A stretch of 64,000 bases of DNA from Cyanophora paradoxa (lineage: Eukaryota > Glaucocystophyceae > Cyanophorales > Cyanophoraceae), in the NCBI GenBank assembly GCA_004431415.1, contig QPMI01000109.1:83606-147605 (forward strand). The letters are read 5' to 3'. The notes beneath the pieces are model-generated. The model did not search any database and was not told the origin of the DNA. It was given only the letters and a program-made list of their open reading frames with translations. The position numbers were made by a program, and so were the translations under genes. This document shows, piece by piece, positions 34,985 through 48,917 of the stretch; position 1 is the stretch's first letter; the number at the start of each line of letters is the position of its first letter.

Positions 34985-37661
34985 TTAGTCGAAGGTCATC
35001 TTCGAGCCCTTGAACTCCTGGACGGTGCCGTCGCGCTTGCCCTTGGACATCGGCGCGCCACCCCGGCCGCCGCCGCGGCCGCGGCCGCCACGCCCGCCGC
35101 GGTCGCCGAAACCGCCGCGCCCGCGCCCGCCGCGCCCGCCGCGGTCACCGAAGCCGCCGCGGCCGCGGCCGCCGAAGCCGCCGCGCCCGCCGCGGTCGCC
35201 GCCGGAGAAGCGGCCGCCGCCGCGGCCGAAGCGGACGCCGCCGCGGCCGCCGCGGTCGCCGCCGGAGCTGCGGCCGCCGCCGGCGTAGTCGACGCGGACG
35301 GGCCGGCCGTCGAAGTCCTGCTCCGCGAGGGCCACGGCCTTGTCCGCCGCGTCCTCCTCCTCGAAGTCAACGAATCCCATACTGCGCGCCGGACGGTCGG
35401 CGGCCGCGCCGCGCGGTCGGGACGGGGCGGGGCGCGCGAACCCCTTCGGCTTGCCCATGTCGTTGAGGAGGAGGCGGACGTTGGAGACGGTGCCGCACTC
35501 GGAGAAGAACTCGCCGACGCTCTCCTCGGTCGCCGACCACGGCAGGTTCCCCACGTACACCGACTTGCACCCGGGCGGCTTCTCCGACGGGCCCCGCGCT
35601 GCACGCAGAGGAGCGCGTCAGCCACCGCGGGCGACGAGAGCGGCCCGGGGCGGGGTGGGGCGAGAGATTGGAGAGGCGGCAGGCGGGGGAATCAGCGTAG
35701 AAGTTTGAATCATATAGATCATGCCAAATTTCTGCATAATTATAACGGCATCATTTTGCCCGCGCGGCGGCGCCCCGCTAGCCCCGGGCCCGAGAGGCGA
35801 CGCGGAGGACGCACAGGGGCGGCCTTCGCTGCCAGCGCCGGACTGCCGGGGCGGGCGCGCCATCTCGATCTTGAGCGAGCGGCCCATGTGCTCCGCCCCG
35901 TTCATCTCGAGCGCCTGCCCGCCGTCCGCGTAAGAAGCCGACAGAAATGAAAAGGATCGCGAAGGGAGCGGAGCCGCGGCGGACCTTCTGCGCCTGCTCC
36001 GCAGTCTCGAATTGGACGTGGCACGCGCCGCGGGGCTTGCCGGTGTCCTGGAACCGCGCAATGCGCACCTCCCTGCGCACGGCCATCAGCAAAAGCGGCC
36101 GGCCGCAATCGGGCAGGGCGGGGGCGAGGCAGGGGCGCACTGGATGCCCTCGCACTCGTTCTCCTCGAAGAAGGACTTAACGGCGTCCTCGTCGGCGTCG
36201 TAGCTCAGGCCGGTGACGTACACGGTGCTCTCCGCCCCGCCCTCGCCGTCGCCGCGCTGCTTCTTCGCCGCCGGGCCGCTCGCGTCGTCCGCCTTGCGCT
36301 TCTGACCGCCCTTGGGCGCCTCGTCGTCCTCCTCCTCGTCCTCGTCCTCGTCCTCCTCCTCGTCATCGTCCGCCTTCTTGGCGGGCGCGGCCGCGGGCTT
36401 CGCCTTCTTCGCCGCCGGCTGCAGGCGGGGATTAAAACCGGAAAAAAGAAAGGGGCGAGCAGGTTGAAGCTCACCTCCTCGTCGCTGTCCTCCTCATCGT
36501 CCGACTCGTCCTTCTTGGCGGCGGGCTTGGCGGCCGGCTTAGCGGCCGGAGGGGCGGGCTTCTTGATCACGGGCTTCTGCACAGTGGGCCGTCATGGCGC
36601 TGGGCTGCGAAAAGAAAGAAAGCGGGACAGCCGAACCTCATCCTCGTCGCTCTCCTCATCCGACTCGTCCTTCTTCGCGGCAGGCTTAGCCGCGGGCTTG
36701 GCCGCCGGCTTGGCTGCGGCCGCGGCCGCGGGCTTCTTGGGTGCGGGCTTCTCGTCTTCCGAAGACTCCTCGTCGGACGACTCCTTCTTGGCAGCGGGCT
36801 TGGCGGCGGGCTTGGCCGGAGCAGCCTTGGCCGCGGGCTTCTTAGGCGCGGGCTTCTCGTCCTCCGACTCCTCGTCTGACGACTCCTTCTTGGCGGCGGG
36901 CTTGGCAGCGGGCTTGGCCGGGGCAGCCTTGGCGGCGGGAGCCGCGGGCTTCTTCGGGGCCGGCTTCTCCTGCGAAGATGACGTACGTTAGCTAGAAGAA
37001 TGACTCGCGCGTGCATAATGCGCGTACGCGCTAGGCGATCTAGCCTGCGTTCTTTGATCGCTGAATCGAAGTCACAGGGACAACTTGCTAGCAAGCGCGC
37101 GTCACTAAGGACGTATACGCGCGAATCGCACCTCCTCGGAATCCTCGTCCGACGACTCCGCCTTCTTAGCCGCGGGCTTGGCAGCGGGCTTGGCCGGAGC
37201 AGCCTTGGCAGCCGCAGCCGCGGGCTTCTTGGGGGCGGGCTTCTCGTCCTCCGAAGACTCCTCGGAAGACTCCTCCTTCTTGGCCGGCGCAGCCTTGCCC
37301 TGCTCACAGTTCGTGAGTGATCCGCGTGATCGCGATCCGCATCACGCGAAGATGGTCGCGCAGAGGCTAGGGCGGGCGTACGTTATGCATACGCGCACGC
37401 GGGAGCTAGGAGAGACTCGAGAAATATAGCGGGGACACGGGGATCGCGAGGGGGGACTGACCTTCGCGGGCGCGGCCTTCGCGGCGCCCTTGGCGGGGGC
37501 GATCACCTTGGGCTCCTCCTCAGACGAATCGTCATCGGAAGACTCCTGCTTCTTCTTCGGGGCCGGCTTAGCGGCGGGCTTGGCTGCGGGCTGCGCTCAC
37601 GCCGTCATCGCCCGCTCGCGAGCGCACAGGCGGTACGTCATGTTCAAATCACCTTCGCCAT
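34985..37661 (-). CDS. Nucleolin-like RNA-binding protein (acidic repeats, two RRMs, RGG tail)
   Basis: Exon 1 is only ATGGCGAAG (37653-37661). A GT-AG intron joins it to Pro/Ala/Lys repeats. The N-terminal half (about 37600-36300) repeats modules of the type AKPAAKPAAKKESSDEESED, followed by EKPAPKKPAA: alternating basic AKP and acidic Ser/Asp/Glu runs. A bipartite NLS-like patch GGQKRKADDASGPAAKKQR follows. RRM1 starts STVYVTGLSYDADEDAVKSF, with its second core around CHVQFETAEQAQ. RRM2 is KSVYVGNLPWSATEESVGEF, then KPKGF and MGFVDFEEEDAA. An RGG/FGG box (about 35290-35060) follows, ending FKGSKMTFD. This is the layout of nucleolin/Nsr1-type proteins, which act in nucleolar rRNA processing. 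Several modules are clearly copies of one another. Confidence 0.85.
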
Positions 37662-37886
37662 GGGTGCGGATGGGACGATCGCGGGCTGAAGTCGACAGGC
37701 GACGAGAGAGACGAACTTGTTTTGGTCGAACCGGCGACTGGGTACGCTGGCGAACGATCGGCGGGGTACGTGGCTCAGTCCGGCTGGGGTCAGCGGGGGT
37801 CAGCTGCAGCCCGCCGTTCGCGCCGCATCCTCTCGTCACCTGGCGCTCGCCTGCGGCGACCCCGCGCAACTGCGGCGACTCCGCAC

Positions 37887-38150
37887 ATGGAAGACGACGA
37901 CTCGCACCTGGCACACCTCTGCGTGGCCGGCCTGTGCGTCTTCGCTTCCCTGCTCGTCGGCATTGGCGTGGCCTGGCGGCGCTACGCGCCCTTCATCCGG
38001 CTTATCCACGCGCACTCGCCGGAATCTGCGGGTGAAGCAGCGCCTTCGCTGCCCTGCCGTAGCGCGAGCTGAACATTCCGTGCAGGACTTTTCATGCTCT
38101 CGCCGGACAGTCTGAAAACGCAGAGCGCATTGGACGCCAAGTCGAAATGA
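37887..38150 (+). CDS. Small single-helix membrane protein
   Basis: A two-exon gene of about 69 codons. Exon 1 starts MEDDDSHLAHLC, then a membrane helix LCVFASLLVGIGVAWRRY, then IRLIHAHSPESAG. A GT-AG intron (about 38035-38088) joins in frame to LFMLSPDSLKTQSALDAKSK and a TGA at 38148. The layout is an acidic lumenal or outer N-terminus, one helix with a positive Arg-Arg flank, and a short Ser/Lys tail. No family recognised. The clean splice and the helix support it being real. Confidence 0.5.
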
Positions 38151-39624
38151 TCGGCTCGCATCGGGCGGGTTCCTGATCATGAGCCGTGCGCGAATTCGAG
38201 GCAAGCCGCTCCGATCAATTGCTGTGCGTGCCTGCACTGTCATTCGCTTACGATAGTTGACGAAGATCGCAGGATCATGATCAAAATGCGATGCCTGCTT
38301 GCGCGCGCAACGGCCGCGGGCCGGCCGAATGCGCTTAAAGCCGCAACGTCAATGGAGCTCATCCCGAAGCGCCTGCAGCTTAGCAGTGCCACCTGAAGGT
38401 GGCAAGCCACTCCATCGTAAAGCCGCAGCAGCTGCGTCGCAGCTAGCAGCGCCGCTCCAGCATTTTGCAGTGCGGCTCACTGCAAGTCTTCTCGACTTTA
38501 GCTGCGACTAATATTAATGCGTGTCTACTCCGATCGTCGAAGACCGCGACTAATTCAGTGTGCGCTGTACACTACTTGCAGGGAGTGCGCTTGTTGACGC
38601 AATTGCAATCAATGATATCGATGCTTTCAGTTGTACATGAAAACCTTCTCTTAATTCTCGGGCCTTCTGCGACTTGGGCTGACCGCCTGGGAGCTCTCCA
38701 CGGCGGGGTCGTGTAGGCTAGAGGAGATTCTTAAATACAGGAGGAGCGAGTGCCGCGCCGCACTTCTAGCTCTTCTGCATCCCCGGAGCGAGGACCTCCT
38801 CGTCTGGCGCCAGGATCAGCTATCGAGAGAACGGCGACCGCATGCGCAGGAGGCGCGCGCACTTCGCAGGATGACCCACACGTGCGAGTCGTCCTTTAAC
38901 CTCGCGTTGACAACTTCGTTCATGTCCAGCAGCGTCCTGCACTGTGCGTTCAGCGGGTCCACGCAGAACTACGAAGGCAGGCACCCGTCCTCAAGAGCGA
39001 TGGCCTTTGGCACGCCTGAGACGCGCGGATCAGACGACAGCTAGCGGAGAGGGAGAGCCTCAGGGCCCAAGCGCACCAAGCTCAACGCCGCTGTGCTGAT
39101 CGTACCTCGCAATGCCCACGTTTCCAAGCCATCGGATGCGCTGCTGTCCCTCCGCGCACTGAACCTGCGAGCACATGTTCGAGCGCAAGAGGGTCGTCGA
39201 CGTCAGCAGTGCGCGAGGTCGGGACTTCCGAGATCCTCGACGAGTTTAGCTAGCCGGCCAAGTTGGACAGTGAGCTGGCGCACCGGGATAGTCTTTTCTC
39301 TAACGTGCACGAAGATCCGCATAGCTAACAATGCAGTGCTTTGACGGAGGGGCGGTGGAGAGGGTCCTGGTGGCAAGCTCGCCTGGCTGGCAACGGAAGT
39401 TACAAATGCACCAGTTCACTTTTGCGAGGCGTATATACGCTCGTTGGTGGCGTGCGCTGCTTCCAGAGGAAGAAGTCTCCCTCTTCCAAAATTCGATGGC
39501 TGTACCCGCCAACGCCAGCAGCCGCTGAGCAGCGGCTGAGCAGCCGCTGAGCAGCGAACGCGAGCAGCCGCAGCGGCACGCGCTGCAGGCACTTCTTTGA
39601 ACTCTTTAGGTAGCCGGCCTCTCC
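38151..39624. other. Intergenic region without a supported gene
   Basis: About 1.5 kb with only short unconvincing reading frames. Just before the next gene, at 39515-39560, is a set of GCAGCCGCTGAGCAGCGG words, alternating in direct and inverted order, that can form hairpins. Confidence 0.4.
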
Positions 39625-40904
39625 ATGACGCAGCGCGCGCGCCTGAAGCCGGACATGCTCGCCGGCGGGCGGGACAACCTGAGGGCGTTCGAGTACGTCG
39701 AGCCGGCGGACGGTATCGCGTCGAACCTGCTCATCATGTTTCACGGTGCGCCTTGCGCCTCTCGCGCGGACTCGGTCGCGCTCCGCGCCGCCCGCAGCGG
39801 CGCTCACCGCGAGCGCAGGGCTGGGAGACACACAGGAGAACTTCGCAAAGCTCGCAAAGCGCATGCGTCTCCCGCAGACGGCGGCGCTCGCCGTGCGGGC
39901 GCCGTTCCCGCTGCCGCTCGACATGGGCTGGTGCTGGCACGAGAGCTTCGAACAGGACGGGAGCTGTGCGTGCGGCGACGCCGCGTCTGAACCGCGCGTC
40001 TGAGTCTGGCGCAGTGATCGAGTACGTGCCCGGCGAGAAACGGCGGCTCGCGTCGCTCGCAAGGACGCGCGAGATGGTACTCGACCTGCTGGACGTCCTG
40101 CAGAACAAGTGCGGCTGGAAGCCCGGCGAGATATTCCTCTTCGGCTTCTCTCAGGCGCGCTGATGCCCACCCCGCCGCTCCGCGCCGCGCCGCGCCGCTG
40201 ACCCGCCGCACGCGCAGGGGGCGATGGCGGCTTTGGACGCGGCGCTCGCCTCCCCGCGGCCGCTTGGGGGCGTCGTCTGCATATCGCTGAACATTCTGCA
40301 GGCGAGTTCCCTGCCGGCGCCGCCCGCCGCGCCCTCCCGCCGACCTCGCCGGCACAGGAGTGGATGGACGAGCGGAAGCACAGGAAAACGCCGGCACCCG
40401 AGGCGCGCGGGGGGGCGCCGCGGGGCGGGGCGGGCGGGGGCGGAGGCTGAGGCGGAGGGGGCGGGCAGGTGGCGGCGAGCCGGGAGACGCCGGTGCTGCT
40501 CACGCACGGCGCCCTCGACGACGTCGTCGACATCGACACCGTCCGCGAGGCCGTCCGCCCGCCCCCGCCCCGCCCGCCCCGCCTCGGCCGGCCCCCACGC
40601 GGCGGCAGGTGGCGCAGCTGAAGGCGGAGGGAAGCGTGCGGAGCGCCGACCTGAACGAGTTCAGCAAGGAGCACGGCATGATTTCCAGCGAGGTGCGGGC
40701 CGAGCCGGGGTGGGCCGCGGCCCCCCGCGGCTGCTGCCGCCCTCTCATGCGGGGCGGGGGGCGGCGGCGCAGGCGGAGATGCGGGTGGTGATGGCGTTCT
40801 TCTCGAAGAACCTGAAGCTGCGGAGCGCGGCGCTGGACAAGATGGAGGGCCTCGTCGAGGTCGCCCCCGGCAAGGCCTCCGTCACCCGCGAGCCCCGGCG
40901 ATAG
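39625..40904 (+). CDS. Alpha/beta-hydrolase of the phospholipase/carboxylesterase (acyl-protein thioesterase-like) family
   Basis: Exon 1 (ATG 39625) ends NLLIMFHG. The next begins LGDTQENFAKLAKRMRLPQT, giving the HGLGD oxyanion motif of the family across an intron. APFPLPLDMGWCWHESFEQD follows. The nucleophile elbow GFSQGA spans another intron (IFLFGFSQ then GAMAALDAALAS). ETPVLLTHGALDDVV carries the catalytic Asp, and EFSKEHGMISSE the catalytic His. The C-terminal exon reads MAFFSKNLKLRSAALDKMEG and ends REPRR. The family hydrolyses lysophospholipids or protein thioesters. Here introns are G-rich on the coding strand, unlike most neighbours. Confidence 0.82.
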
Positions 40905-41068
40905 CGCCCCGCCCCGCCCCCTCGCAACACCGCTTGCACTGGGCTCGACTTCGAATTCGATTTCAAATGCAAGCGGAGGAAATAATCGGAACGAAAGGAT
41001 GCGGGGCAAGGGCGGATCGATAGCAAATCCTTGAAACGCCTGTGTAGTCTACCTGCGTAGAATAGCTA

Positions 41069-44171
<3,103 letters not shown>

Positions 44172-44711
44172 CGTTCGCAGAGTCTGGAATCGGTCGCGAG
44201 GCTGGAGACCCGGCGCCAGAAACCGGAAAGGCTGTCGAGATGAAGAGTGCGGGCTCGGCTGCGCGGCGCGCTCTGGACGGCGCCGGCGGTACCGAGCTAT
44301 CGCCCTGCTCGCCCTTCCACTGCGGGCGCTGCGCCGGGCTGCGCAGATCAACCAGCGCCGGGTTTTTTTCGAATCGGGGTACACTGTTCTCACACAAAAG
44401 GCCAGGTTCACTGCCCGAATCGCTGATGCAGGCCGCACAGTGCGTTTTCCCGACTCACTCATGCATCTCTGCCCCCTGTGGGCGGACCCGCGCGCAAGCT
44501 GAACTCTGCTCGTGCCACGCGCGCAGCACTCGTATGCAGCGGGCGAGCCCGGCGTTTGTGCCGGCGCAGCTTCCGCAGATCCGGCTGCGCGCCCCGCCCT
44601 CCGTCTGGTCCTGCCATGCCGCGTGCGTCCGCCACATGATTGCGCGTTTCGCGGCCGACGGCCCCCTCGGCGCGCAGTGCTTCCCTGTGTGCGTCGGCTA
44701 GGCAATTACAG
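44172..44711. other. Bidirectional promoter region
   Basis: Lies between the divergent starts of aminodeoxychorismate synthase and the VUT-family gene. No confident element. Coding for an N-terminal extension of either gene may reach in. Confidence 0.35.
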
Positions 44712-46518
44712 ATGCACGCGCTGCCGGCGCACCGGCGGGCTGCACCGCGGTTCGAGGCCGGCACCTCGCGGCGTTTCTTCGTGTCGTGCTCCGGCGCTTC
44801 GAACGGGAGCAACGGGAGCAACGGGAGCAACGGGAAAAGCGTGAACGGCAACGGCGCGGACCTGCAGACGCTGACGCCGGCGCCGACTCGGGAGGCCGTC
44901 GCGAGCCGGCTGGAGGCGAGCATGCAGGGCGGCGGCGGCGGGGCGGGGCAGTCGGGGGCGGGCGAGGAGGGGGCGAGCGTGGTGCCGGCGAGCGGTGACA
45001 TGCTCTCGAAGAAGAGCCTCGTGTACCTCGTCCTGTGCGGCATCTTCTTCACGAACGCCGTGCGCCCGCGCCCCGCGGCCCTCCCCGCCCGCCCGCCCCT
45101 CGCCGGCCGACCCGCCCCCGCTCAGATCCTCGGGGAGCTCACGGGCGGCAAGTTCTTCGAGCTCGGGCCCCTCACGCTGAGGTCCGCCCTCCCGGGCCCC
45201 GCGCGGGGCCGCCCACGCGCCGGGCCCGGCGGGCTGACGTCGCCCGCCCGGCCGGCAGCATCGGCACGATCCAGTGGCCCGTGGTGTTCATCACGACCGA
45301 CCTCCTCAACGAGTACTACGGCTCCTCCGGTGCGCCCCGATCCCCCCCCGCGGCGCGCAGCGGAGCCCGACGTGCGCTGCGGGGCGGCGTGCGCGTGCGC
45401 AGGGGTGCGGGCGGCGACGTACGTGGCGGTGGGCCTCCTCATCTACGTCTTCGGCATCATCTTCGCCGCCATGAACGTCCCCGGTCCGCCCCCCGCGCCG
45501 CCTAGCTTGCGCGCCGGCCGCCTGCTCACCCCGTCGGGCCCCGCTCCGCTCCGGCTCGGCAGCGGCCGCGGTGAGCCCCATCACCGACGAGATGTTCACC
45601 TCGGTGTTCGGCCAGGTGCCCCCCCCCTCCCCCCCCTCCCCCCCCCCCCCCCCCCCCCCCCCCGGCCCTCGCGCTGCGCGGCGCCCCTCACCGCCTCCCC
45701 CTCTGTAGTCCCTCTGGATCATCTTCGGCTCCGTCACGGCGTTCTTCACGAGCCAGGTTCGACTCCCGCCGGCGTCGCTTTCCCGTTTCGCCCTCGAGCG
45801 CATCCTCTTCCCGCAGATCGTCGACATGCTCATCTTCCAGTTCCTGAAGGTGCATTGTACACCCCTCGAGATCGCGTACCCCGGCCGAGCGCCCCCCAGG
45901 CCGCAACGGGGGAGAAGTACCTCTGGCTCCGGGCCACCGGCTCCACCATCTTCTCCCAGGTGCGCGTACCCCGGCGGGAACGCGGGTAGAGTTTTCCCAC
46001 CCGCCTTGCAGATGATCGACAGCTTCATCGTCGGATTCCTCGCCTTCTATCTCCCCGGTACCCCAGCCTCCTCCCGCCTTCCAACCTTCTCTCACGGGTT
46101 CGGTTCCCTCCAGGCAAGTTCACCTTCCCCGAGTTCCTCTCCACGGCCGCCCAGGGGTACACCACCAAGGTCCGGCCCGCAAACGCACCCTCCACCATCT
46201 CGACGCTCGCTGATCCCTTTACTCCTTCCCGCAGCTGGCCATCGCCGTCCTGCTGACGCCCCTGATCTACGGGGCCCACGCCGTGCGGCTCCTGAATCTA
46301 TCGCTCCTTTTATTCGTAATCCCTTGAACGCCGCACCCGGCAGGTCATCGACGGGTACCTCGGGGAGGAGGCGGAGGAGATGGTCCTCAACTCGGTGCGG
46401 CCGCGTGTGCCGGCGGCGGCGGCGGCGCGGCGCGGCGGCCCTGCTCACGCCGCCCCGGCAGGTGGACCGGCCCCGGCACCTCGAGGAGCCCAAGGCCGAG
46501 CTCAAGCTCGACGACTGA
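44712..46518 (+). CDS. VUT-family membrane protein (queuosine-precursor transporter-like, YhhQ type)
   Basis: The start ATG at 44712 gives an Arg/Ala-rich leader (MHALPAHRRAAPRFEAGTSR), likely an organelle transit peptide, then a Gly/Ser/Asn repeat. The membrane domain begins LSKKSLVYLVLCGIFFTNAV and continues ILGELTGGKFFELGPL, IGTIQWPVVFITTDLLNEYY (the VUT signature TDLLNEYYG), GLLIYVFGIIFAAM, TDEMFTSVFGQ, LWIIFGSVTAFFTSQIVDML, MIDSFIVGFLAFYLPG and LAIAVLLTPLIYGAHAV. It ends EEPKAELKLDD. Bacterial relatives import queuine or preQ precursors. The eukaryotic, probably organellar, substrate is inferred only. One intron holds a 26-nt poly-C tract (45638-45663). Confidence 0.85.
44800..44838 (+). 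repeat. Coding 9-bp tandem repeat (AACGGGAGC)
   Basis: The unit AACGGGAGC is repeated about four times inside the first exon of the VUT-family gene and codes for Asn-Gly-Ser repeats. It lies between the transit-like leader and the first membrane helix. Confidence 0.85.
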
Positions 46519-46567
46519 TCACGATGCCGCCGCGCCGGCCGCGGCTCGGCGGCCGGGCCGCCCCGCT

Positions 46568-46675
46568 TTTCAACGTCGGCATCGACGCCTTATGCTGTAG
46601 ATCTTTAGTCTAGATCTAGATCTTAGATGATGAAAGTTTGCATTTTATTAATATTATTTTGATGGGTGTACTACG
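46568..46675. repeat. Direct repeat, copy 1
   Basis: Starts TTTCAACGTCGGCATCGACG and runs through a GCTGTAGATCTT word to GGGTGTACT. The second copy at 46946-47054 shares the same order of words with a few substitutions and small indels. Confidence 0.8.
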
Positions 46676-46945
46676 TACTGCCAGTGGGCACTGGCCAGTG
46701 GGTGTACTGCGCATGCCAGCTGCAGGGGCTGGGCTCCTTTGTTTTGAGATCACGATCATGATGACCATCATGGCATATGTATTCAAAACATGTACAAAAC
46801 ATGATCAAAGCAATTTGAGATCTAGATGGCCCCGGCGCCGCGGCGGCCGGCACACATAAAGAAATCTCTTCATGTGTGCCGGCGGCCGGCGCCGTGCCAC
46901 GTGCACGGACGGTCACGGCGGTGCGCCCGAGCCGATCGCGAGCTT

Positions 46946-47054
46946 TTCAACGTCGGCATCGACGCCTTATATGCTGTAGATCTTCAGTCTAAATCTAGAT
47001 GATGTGAGTTTGTATTTCATTATTTTCATGGGTCACACACCGGGTGTACTAAGC
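46946..47054. repeat. Direct repeat, copy 2
   Basis: Partner of 46568-46675, about 380 bp downstream, in the same orientation. Confidence 0.8.
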
Positions 47055-47346
47055 TTTCGTTTTGTCGTTTTGTGATCACGATTATGAGGGCGCCAACGCC
47101 GTCCGTGCCCCCATTCGGGACCTGGTCAACCCTTCCTGAGCTAGCCGGGATAATAGGCGCCCTTCTGATACCAGAGCAATATTTCAGATTCCACTCGAAT
47201 CAGCGCAGGCTTTACCTACCAGTTGTACATATCTACTAGCGTTTGCGGGGGCTTTCCATTCTACTGCTACGGCCGGGGGAGTCGCGATCGACCCCAGCTG
47301 CAGGCCACGCCCTTGACCTACGGGGGCGGCCCACGGCCCGTCGCGC

Positions 47347-48917
47347 TCAGAAGAGGCCGTTCATGTAGTCCTGCGGGGCGGTCAGGGCCTCTCGGCCAGG
47401 GGCGGGGCGGAGCGGGGCGCACGCGGATGGCCTCCTGGATCTGTTCGCGGGTGTTCATCACGAAGGGGCCGTGCTGCACCACCGGCTGCCGGGCGGGACG
47501 GCGTCAGCGAGAAGGGAGGGGCGAGAGGGGGCGAGGGGGGGCGGGGCGGACCTCGCCGATGGGCCGCCCTGCGACGATGACGAAGCGGACGCCCTTGTCG
47601 CCGGCGACGACGGGGAGCTCGTCCCCGGGGCCCAGCACCAGGCAGTGGTGCGGCAGCCCCTCGTGCCCCTCCCCCCCGAACTTGCCCGCCCCGCTCAGCA
47701 CGTACGCGAAGCCTGCGCGCGGCGCTCGGCCCCGCCCCGCCCGACGACGGGGAGGCGAGCGGGGCCGCACCCTCGAAGTCGGGCTGGACGGGCTGCACGA
47801 AGCGGGCGCCGGGCTCGAGCTTCACGTCCAGGTACATCGTCGGCGTCCGCGTGTACACTGCGCGGCCCCCGCCCCCCGTCAGGCCTCGCGGGCCCCGGCG
47901 GCGCCCTCCCCCCTCTCTCCCCGGGGCCCCGCACCCTTGGCCTCGGTGCCGAGGGACTTGCCGGCGATGACGCGCACGGTGACCCCCTCGCCCTTGGCGA
48001 CCGGCACGTCCTTCGCCAGCAGCTCCTGGTACCCGGCTGCGCGAGGAGGTGAGGGGGGGAGGGGCGGGGGGGAGGGCCGCTCGGTCTCCGCGCACCCTCG
48101 CACATCTTATCAGAGGACTTGAGGTTGACCCAGAGCTGCGCGCCGGTCAGTGCTCGGACGGGGCTGGCGGGCCGGGGGGGCGGGCGGGCCTGGAGGCCGT
48201 GGTTGACGCCGTTGGTGGCCGGCATCTCGGAGTGGATGATGCCCCGCCCCGCCGTCATCCACTGCAGGTCAAGCGGCCCGATCGTCCCGCTGTGGCCCTG
48301 CCCCGCCCCGCCCTCAGCGGCGGCGGCGCGCCGGGCGGCGGGGACGGGGACCTTGTTGTCGCGGTGCGTGAAGGCGCCGTCGAGCATGTAGGTGACGGTC
48401 TCGAAGCCGCGGTGCGGGTGGTCGGGGAAGCCGGCCGGCGGCTCCACGAAGAACTCGTCCAGCATGAGGAAGGGGTCCAGCTGCCGCAGCTGCCGCGTCC
48501 CGATCGTCCGCCGCACCCGCGCCCCGTCCCCGTCCATCTGCTCGACCGCTGCCGGCGAGTGGGCGCAACTCAGCTTAGTGAACGCGCGGCGCCGCGCCCG
48601 CGCGCCGCACGGAGGCGCGCACCTTCGAAGCTCTGCTTGATGCTGCGGGCTGTGGGCGCCATGGATGAGAACTTGGCGAGCTCGGGAGTAGTGAATGCCG
48701 CGGAGTGATCGTCGGGGCTTGCCGCGGAGGCGAAGGTGCGTGCGATGAGGAGACCGAACGCGAAGGTGGCGGCCGACGCCGGTGCACGTGCGGAGCGAGG
48801 ACGGCGGCTCGCGGAGATCGGTCGGGCGGATGCTGAGAGAGCGCTGCGGCTGAGGGACGCGGCGGAAGTCAGGCGGTGCGCTAGCAGTCCGGCTGGGTGG
48901 CAAGCGAATGCTGGCAT
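47347..48917 (-). CDS. Pirin-family protein
   Basis: Minus-strand exons rebuild pirin: VRRTIGTRQLRQLDPFLMLD, FFVEPPAGFPDHPHRGFETV, TYMLDGAFTHRDNK, LQWMTAGRGIIHSEMPATNG, LWVNLKSSDKMCE, YQELLAKDVPVAKGEGVTV, VYTRTPTMYLDVKLEPGA, then PVVQHGPFVMNTREQIQEAI. The iron-binding set is present: two His in HPHRGFE, and His plus Glu in HSEM. It ends YMNGLF at a TGA. Pirins are cupin-fold iron proteins, nuclear redox cofactors in animals and quercetinase-like in bacteria. The first exon is open from 48986. ATG 48917 gives a Ser/Ala/Arg-rich leader (LTSAASLSRSALSASARPIS) that looks like an organelle targeting peptide, while ATG 48662 (MAPTARSIKQSFE) would give a classical-length protein. Confidence 0.88.

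Larger units (their letters stand above)
46519..47346. other. Intergenic region with a duplicated segment
   Basis: AT-richer, with palindromes (TAGATCTAGATC, GGCCGCCGGC). It contains the direct repeat pair listed separately. No gene is supported. It lies between convergent 3' ends. Confidence 0.5.
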
